This document shows positions 59,238 to 64,000 of a stretch of DNA of 64,000 nucleotides, one piece after another. The stretch is from Pseudomonas sp. JUb42. GTDB lineage: Bacteria > Pseudomonadota > Gammaproteobacteria > Pseudomonadales > Pseudomonadaceae. A program made the position numbers and the translations under genes. The stretch is from positions 124,001 to 188,000 of the forward strand of contig NZ_JANUFD010000011.1 of assembly GCF_024807945.1 (NCBI RefSeq), written 5' to 3'. The notes under the pieces are model-generated. The model did no database searches, was not told the origin of the DNA, and saw only the letters and a program-made list of their open reading frames with translations. Positions within the stretch are counted from its first letter, which is position 1, and the number at the start of each line of letters is the position of its first letter.

Positions 59238-61720
59238 TGGCACACCACGCGCAGGCGCTCGTAGGCCCGCGCCGAATCTCGCGGCGGCAGGCTAAAGGGT
59301 GCCCGGCAGCGTTGATCGGACCAACGCACCGACAATTCACCCTGCTCCTGCTCACTGAGCACCAGGGCGCGACTGGCAGGATCGACCACCGCCAGCAACT
59401 TGCCATTGGCGTCTTCGACACTGGCGCCCATGGGCAGCCTGCTGCCGTCGGCCCTGACCAGTTCGAACTGCACGCGACGACCAAGCGCAGCCTTGAAGTG
59501 CACGACTGGTACAGCGCCACGGCGCGGCACCACCTGAGTGATGGCAGTATCCAGATCGACGTCGGCACCCAGGCTGCGGGTGTCGAGGCTGACCCAGTTG
59601 GCGCGATAGGGCTGCGCATAAGGCATCACCGCATAGCCATTGCCGGAGGTCTGCACATTATTGAAATTGCCCAGGCGAGCTCCGGCGACATCCGGTACTT
59701 CGACCAAGGCGAAGGTTTCACCCAACGGCTGCCCGGCATTGAGGCCGCCACGGTGAGCGACCAACGAGCCAGCCGCGCCAACACTGACCGCGTGGAAGTC
59801 ACGGCCCTGGCTGTAACCGGCATTGAAGCGACCGAATGCCGTGGTGGTATCGAGCTTGCCCGCGCCCGAACTGCCGGAGTAGCTGTCGTGCCCGGCCTGC
59901 ACGCTATAGAAGGTATCGCGGTCCTCCAGCACCTGACCGCTGAGCCCGGCCTGAGTGGTGTAGTCGCCCCGGCTGTCGCGCACGCCATTGAACCAGGCCC
60001 GCGATGAGCCCGGATTGCTGCCCAGCGGCATGCTCAGGGTCACGGCCAGTTGATTGTCGGTTTGCAGGTCGCCATTACCTGCGGACTGTTGATTGCGCTC
60101 CAGCGAGACGCTGTAGCTCAACGAACGCCAGGCGGCGTTGTACGAGACGTAGAACTGCCGGGTCTTGCCCGACAGATTCCAGTAACGCTGCTCCGAGGCG
60201 GTCAGGCTGACAAAGCCCAGTTGCTCGGGCAGGGCCTGGGAAACACTCATTTCCAGGCGATCCTTGGCCAGCCCAGTGAGCAGGCGTCCGCCTGCGCGAG
60301 CAGCTTCCTCGACATGATCATTCAGGGTCCGGTAATGCTCGGTGGAATAACGATAACCGGCGACCGCCAACGTGGTGTTGGTGAGGTCCAGGGTATTGGC
60401 GTAACGCAGGCGCAGGCTTTCACCGACGCGATCCTGTCCACGGACTTTACTGATCGACTGGGTCAGGTCGGCCGAGACCGCACCCAGACCGGTATTGACC
60501 CCCATGCCAACGTTGCCCGCCTGATAATCCTCAGCCACCTGTACCCCGCCATAACCGGTCAGACGCTCGCTCAGGCCGTACACCAGCGTGGCGCTGAGAA
60601 AATTCGGCGACGCCTGATCGGTGCCGTAATTATCGACCTGCCCCGCCGCTACGCCATAACGCAGCGCGCCCGCAGGCAGCATGATCGGCAACGACGCGTA
60701 AGCCTGAGTAAACGAGCGACGCCGACCGTCCGCCTCGATCACCGTGACCTCCAGATCGCCATTGGAACCACTGGGGTAGATATCGCTGATCTCAAACGGC
60801 CCCGGCGAGACATTGCCGCTGTACAGCAGAAAACCGTTCTGCCGGACTTCCACTAGGGCATTGGTCTCGGCGATGCCGCGAATGACCGGGGCAAACACCC
60901 GTTCGCTGTCAGGCAGCATGCCGTCGTCGGAAGCAATGGCCGCCCCTTTGAAACGCACACTGTCGAAGATTTGCGAGTCGGTGTAGGTCTCGCCGAGGGT
61001 CAGTTGACTGCGCCAGTCGGTCAGGTCGCGCTGGGCATAGGTCCGATTGCTGCGATAGCGATAGGGCTGATGATTGCCGTAGGTCAGCGAGGCCTCATTG
61101 CGCAGACGCCAGGCGCCCAGGTTCAGGCCATTGCGCAGCCCCAGATAATACTGATCGGTATCGAGCTGCGAATTGCGCCGCTGCGTGCCGTTGAAGTTGT
61201 AATTGATGAAACCGGTGGTCTCGCCGACGTCCCAGAGTTCCGGCGCTACATAGCCCCTGGCACTGCGCGCCATATAGGCCTGGGGCACGCTGATATTCAG
61301 GCGCAGGGTCGTGGGCTGGTATTCGATATGAGCAAACTGCACCTGCCCGACCAGATCGAAGCAGCCCTGATCACTGATGGCACCGCCCTTCTCCTGCACG
61401 CGCCCCAGGTCCAGACCGAAATCTTGCAGCATTTCCAGACCCAAACACGGCTCGACCAGAGCGGAGCCGGCTTTCTGTTTGAAGGTGATGTCACGGCGGC
61501 CGCTCAGCGCCCGATTGACGTAGACATCCACCCGATACACACCGGGGACCACACTGTTGCCCCGGATAAACTCACTGAGGTCAGCCGGCTGATCGCTGCC
61601 TTGGATAAAAGCGGTGTTGAATTTCACCGTCGGCGTTTCTGCGGCTTCGACACCCATTGCCAGGCTGAAGCCGGCACAGGCCATTACCAGGCCTCTGTTG
61701 TTCTTATCAAGCCATTCCAT
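59234..61720 (-). CDS. Fimbrial outer-membrane usher
   Basis: 828-residue PapC/FimD-type usher. Signal peptide (LVMACAGFSLAMGVEA), N-terminal chaperone-binding domain (VKFNTAFIQGSDQPADLSEF, VYRVDVYVNRALSG), 24-strand barrel with plug (FAPVIRGIAETNALVEVRQN, GPFEISDIYPSGSNGDLEVT), and C-terminal domains (VPVVHFKAALGRRVQFELVR). ATG 61720 with GAAGG upstream is preferred over a frame from 61756. It sits between the two chaperones. Confidence 0.95.
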   Translation of the reverse strand: MEWLDKNNRGLVMACAGFSLAMGVEAAETPTVKFNTAFIQGSDQPADLSEFIRGNSVVPGVYRVDVYVNRALSGRRDITFKQKAGSALVEPCLGLEMLQDFGLDLGRVQEKGGAISDQGCFDLVGQVQFAHIEYQPTTLRLNISVPQAYMARSARGYVAPELWDVGETTGFINYNFNGTQRRNSQLDTDQYYLGLRNGLNLGAWRLRNEASLTYGNHQPYRYRSNRTYAQRDLTDWRSQLTLGETYTDSQIFDSVRFKGAAIASDDGMLPDSERVFAPVIRGIAETNALVEVRQNGFLLYSGNVSPGPFEISDIYPSGSNGDLEVTVIEADGRRRSFTQAYASLPIMLPAGALRYGVAAGQVDNYGTDQASPNFLSATLVYGLSERLTGYGGVQVAEDYQAGNVGMGVNTGLGAVSADLTQSISKVRGQDRVGESLRLRYANTLDLTNTTLAVAGYRYSTEHYRTLNDHVEEAARAGGRLLTGLAKDRLEMSVSQALPEQLGFVSLTASEQRYWNLSGKTRQFYVSYNAAWRSLSYSVSLERNQQSAGNGDLQTDNQLAVTLSMPLGSNPGSSRAWFNGVRDSRGDYTTQAGLSGQVLEDRDTFYSVQAGHDSYSGSSGAGKLDTTTAFGRFNAGYSQGRDFHAVSVGAAGSLVAHRGGLNAGQPLGETFALVEVPDVAGARLGNFNNVQTSGNGYAVMPYAQPYRANWVSLDTRSLGADVDLDTAITQVVPRRGAVPVVHFKAALGRRVQFELVRADGSRLPMGASVEDANGKLLAVVDPASRALVLSEQEQGELSVRWSDQRCRAPFSLPPRDSARAYERLRVVCQ

Positions 61721-61840
61721 AGCAACCTTCACTAAACTCCGAAGTTCCAACGCCACGCATCACAGAGTTTTTCCGCGTGCGCGCGAAAAAGAGCCAACGC
61801 ACGAAGCGGGCTCCAACAAGCACATTTGAAAAAAGATCGA

Positions 61841-62584
61841 TCAGGGTTGCGGCTCGACCCTGTCTGCGTGAGCGAGCTGATCGCCGTTCAGATTGGTGCG
61901 GTAGCGCACATGGGCACCGAAGTCGTCGATGCTGGCAAACTCCAGCTGCAACGTCTCGCTTGACGGGCCGGACTTGAGCGGCAGCCGCAGGCTCTGGCGG
62001 GGCGCCAACATTTGGCTGTCTTTCTTCATCAGCTCACGACTGCCCTGACGCACACCGATACCGATCATCGAGACGTGATAAGGACTTGGGTTTTCGACCT
62101 GCAATTCATCCCTGAACACACGCCACTTCAGACCATCGGCCGCCTTGAACGGATCGCCTGAAAGGCCACGCGGCCGGAAGAACACCTTGATGCGCTGACG
62201 GATAGCAATCTGCAACGTGTTCTCGCTGGCCTCCTGGGGAATTTCCTGCACATTGAGCCAGAACACCGACTCGCGGTCCTCGGGCATGCCGCTTCCGGCA
62301 TAGATAATGCGCAGCAGTTGCCGCGCATCTGCGGGCATCCGGGCCAGCCCCGGGGTTATCACGAACGGCAGGCTGGACGGATCTGCATCGGCGATGCCGG
62401 ACTCCAGCCACGACTGCAAAAGGATTTCGGCGCGGCCACTGTTATGGGCCGCCAGGCTGACTTCCTTGTCCTTGGCCGGGTAAATGACCCGCGTGGTGTT
62501 GAGTACCACGCCCGCCTGGACACTGACCGCCAGCGACAAGCCCGACACAAGCAGGCACGCCGAGCGAAAAATACTGAAAAACAT
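61841..62584 (-). CDS. Fimbrial periplasmic chaperone (first)
   Basis: 247-residue PapD-type chaperone. Signal peptide (SACLLVSGLSLAVSVQA), then GVVLNTTRVIYPAKDKEVSL, PFVITPGLARMPADARQLLR with the conserved Arg/Lys, FWLNVQEIPQEASENTLQIA and FASIDDFGAHVRYRTNL. It is the chaperone nearest the major subunit gene and probably handles it. Start at MFFSIFRSACLL (62584); an in-frame TTG 12 codons upstream is the alternative. 120 nt separate it from the usher start. Confidence 0.92.
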   Translation of the reverse strand: MFFSIFRSACLLVSGLSLAVSVQAGVVLNTTRVIYPAKDKEVSLAAHNSGRAEILLQSWLESGIADADPSSLPFVITPGLARMPADARQLLRIIYAGSGMPEDRESVFWLNVQEIPQEASENTLQIAIRQRIKVFFRPRGLSGDPFKAADGLKWRVFRDELQVENPSPYHVSMIGIGVRQGSRELMKKDSQMLAPRQSLRLPLKSGPSSETLQLEFASIDDFGAHVRYRTNLNGDQLAHADRVEPQP

Positions 62585-62607
62585 GGGGGCATTCGCCTTG
62601 AATTCAG

Positions 62608-62674
62608 AACCCGTATTCAAAAAACGGGTTCGGAAATTGAAACCAGAGAGACGGAGCAGGCAGCGCCCGCTCCG
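62608..62674 (-). promoter_or_regulatory. Two stem-loops between major pilin and chaperone genes
   Basis: CGGAGC/GCTCCG (62652-62674) directly after the pilin stop, and AACCCGT/ACGGGTT (62608-62630) just before the chaperone start. Hairpins here commonly stabilise the pilin mRNA and lower expression of downstream assembly genes. No long T-run is present. Confidence 0.6.
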
Positions 62675-62683
62675 CCTACGGTA

Positions 62684-63268
62684 TTACTCGTAATCCAGCA
62701 CGAACGGCATGAAGCCATCGGCGTTACCGGCACGGGTCGTGGTGCCGTTGAGGACGTACACCGCACCGAAGTTCAGCTCGGCAGTGGCGCCGCCGTTGCC
62801 GTCCTGGACCAGCGGTTTGTCGATGGTTTCGGTGCCGCCCAGATCCATCAACGCGTTGGACGCATTGATCAGACCGATACCCACACCTTGCGCCGAACCG
62901 GTGGTACGCAACAGCTTCAGGTCATTCTGATCCTGGCCGGAACCGTTGCTGGCGTTGAAGCGCATCTTCACCTGGTTGTACTGGTCAGCCCCGGCGCTGC
63001 AATTGATCAGCAACTGAATCGGCATCGCCGTTTGCAATTTGCTCTCGCTGAACGCGCCGATGTCAGAGAACGAAACGTTACCCAGATCGACATTGATATC
63101 GCCCGGATTGCTGCCTGGGCTGGTGCCGGCACCCGCGCCTACGTCGCAGGAAATATTGGTCAATGTGCCGTTAAAGATCAGCTTGCCATTATTCGCGGCT
63201 GAAGCTGTCCCCATCGTACCCAGAACCATCGCGCCCACTACTGCCGCTGTAAGAGAAAGCTTCTTCAT
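62684..63268 (-). CDS. Major fimbrial subunit
   Basis: 194-residue pilin of the type 1 family, from the ATG at 63268 (an ATG two codons earlier is also possible). Signal peptide (LTAAVVGAMVLGTMGTASAA), then NNGKLIFNGTLTNISCDVGA with the first conserved Cys and its partner in QLLINCSAGADQ, a glycine/serine-rich middle and the terminal strand GFMPFVLDYE, penultimate Tyr as in pilins. It is the first gene of the chaperone-usher operon and the most likely shaft protein. Confidence 0.92.
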   Translation of the reverse strand: MKKLSLTAAVVGAMVLGTMGTASAANNGKLIFNGTLTNISCDVGAGAGTSPGSNPGDINVDLGNVSFSDIGAFSESKLQTAMPIQLLINCSAGADQYNQVKMRFNASNGSGQDQNDLKLLRTTGSAQGVGIGLINASNALMDLGGTETIDKPLVQDGNGGATAELNFGAVYVLNGTTTRAGNADGFMPFVLDYE

Positions 63269-63411
63269 GTTCATGCTAACAACATTCCTTGTGTTATTTC
63301 GTGTGTGCCCACAATCGGACGGCGAGAACTATAGGCGCGAAGAACTTCTACCGCTGTCAGGAAAGTTACTTTGAGGTGAACGTTTTAACTATTACATAGG
63401 CCATCCCATTC

Positions 63412-63428
63412 TGTAGGAAAATTCTACA
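63412..63428 (-). promoter_or_regulatory. Inverted repeat upstream of the major pilin gene
   Basis: TGTAG-N7-CTACA, 144 nt before the pilin start; on the minus strand it contains TAGAAT, a possible -10. The gap 63269-63600 is AT-rich and otherwise holds the terminator of the small subunit gene. Confidence 0.4.
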
Positions 63429-63542
63429 TATGGCCGGACCCCGCGTAATTAAAGACTTTCAGAAAATACCTGAGTAAAAAGATCAACCAAATGTTTTTTT
63501 TGCCACTTGCCATTTGCCAATCAAAACCTGCTGCGGCGCCAT

Positions 63543-63573
63543 AAAAAAGGCCGCTCCGATTTATCGGGCGGCC
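63543..63573 (-). terminator. Intrinsic terminator between small subunit and major pilin genes
   Basis: GGCCGC/GCGGCC outer and CCGAT/ATCGG inner pairing; the minus strand continues with TTTTTT. It lies 27 nt beyond the small fimbrial gene stop. Confidence 0.88.
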
Positions 63574-63600
63574 GTGTCTGGGGCTCTGTAGTCAAACCGC

Positions 63601-63972
63601 TCATTCGTAAGTCATCGTCACCACGCCGGACTTCATCTGTGCAGCAGCATTGCCAGCGGAAACGGGCAACGGCTTGTAGGCCAGGGTGAAAGGCGCCTCC
63701 GAGTGGCTGCACGCGTTATCGACTGTGTTGACCAGGATATTGATGCCCGGCGAAACCCTGAGCACCCGCTCGTTATTGTTGGTCAGTGAAGCCGTTCGCA
63801 CTTCGCAACTGGCCTGCGTGATATGGCCGCGAAACTTTATAAGTCCGCCAGGCGCCGCACCGGCCAAATCAACACTTAACGCACCCAGAATAAACACCGC
63901 CACCGCAGTTGGTTTATTTTTGTTTACTATCCAATGATGAAACCGCTGCCAACGTGAAACTTTCGTCTTCAT
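63601..63972 (-). CDS. Small fimbrial-type protein
   Basis: 123-residue pilin-like protein. A long signal peptide (residues about 1-39, with VAVFILGALSVDLAGA) is followed by GGLIKFRGHITQASCEVRTA and VDNACSHSEAPFTLAYKPLP, the two cysteines of a pilin disulfide, and a final strand SGVVTMTYE with the penultimate Tyr. The protein is shorter than usual subunits, so it may be a minor or terminator-like subunit. A terminator separates it from the major pilin gene. Complete within the window; what lies upstream is not visible. Confidence 0.85.
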   Translation of the reverse strand: MKTKVSRWQRFHHWIVNKNKPTAVAVFILGALSVDLAGAAPGGLIKFRGHITQASCEVRTASLTNNNERVLRVSPGINILVNTVDNACSHSEAPFTLAYKPLPVSAGNAAAQMKSGVVTMTYE

Positions 63973-64000
63973 CGCAGTTCTCCAGCCTGGTAGATACAGC

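Overview
The window is chromosomal DNA of a Pseudomonas, most likely of the fluorescens complex. Evidence: high-GC coding with long antisense shadow frames; the Pseudomonas-type neighbourhoods trmJ-cysE-iscRSUA-hscBA-fdx-iscX-ndk-rlmN-pilW and queA-tgt-yajC-secDF; a cyoABCDE oxidase operon; and many short REP-doublet (REPIN) hairpins in the gaps. No phage, insertion sequence, integrase or CRISPR array is visible.

Layout. 1-9520 (minus strand): a near-continuous housekeeping block for RNA methylation (trmJ, rlmN), cysteine synthesis (cysE), the complete Isc iron-sulfur assembly operon under an IscR-type promoter, ndk and the start of pilW. 9718-10533: suhB. 10749-16841 (minus): a glycine-zipper envelope protein, then the queA-tgt-yajC-secD-secF block for queuosine tRNA modification and protein export. 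16959-18728: tRNA-Leu(CAA) with promoter and terminator, followed by three small genes resembling orphan toxin-immunity genes. 18743-22353: an unusual soluble chemoreceptor, a small disordered protein, a zeta-toxin-like kinase with a partner gene, and the start of a FecI/FecR/TonB-receptor iron-uptake set that runs to 26052.

26053-38029 is accessory: two copies of a structured leader RNA in front of small helical proteins (26208-26756 and 32101-32562), a HigBA-like and a ParDE-like toxin-antitoxin pair, L-lactate dehydrogenase with a divergent LysR regulator, a BKACE enzyme, hemerythrin, a GntR/DUF1989 pair, a PheC-like periplasmic protein, and a Crp/Fnr regulator. 38252-45730: class II aldolase-like enzyme, ilvE, a membrane chemoreceptor, and a small surface-glycan-like group (acetyltransferase, glycosyltransferase, polytopic membrane protein).

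45796-53090 (minus): cyoABCDE, dsbB and hmp, i.e. quinol oxidation, disulfide formation and NO detoxification. 53392-57277: CheV-type coupling protein, GNAT acetyltransferase, small exported protein, YkgJ-type Cys-cluster protein, GlxA/AraC regulator and a small hydrophilic protein. 57478-63972 (minus): a chaperone-usher fimbrial cluster with two chaperones and a putative tip adhesin.

The most novel-looking signal is the pair of leader RNAs at about 26243-26486 and 32136-32352. They share a -35/-10 promoter with identical 17-nt spacing and a 17-bp closing stem holding a UUCG-capped hairpin and a CCGG hairpin with a 10-nt loop. The stems differ in sequence between copies but keep their pairing, which points to a conserved cis-acting or small RNA.
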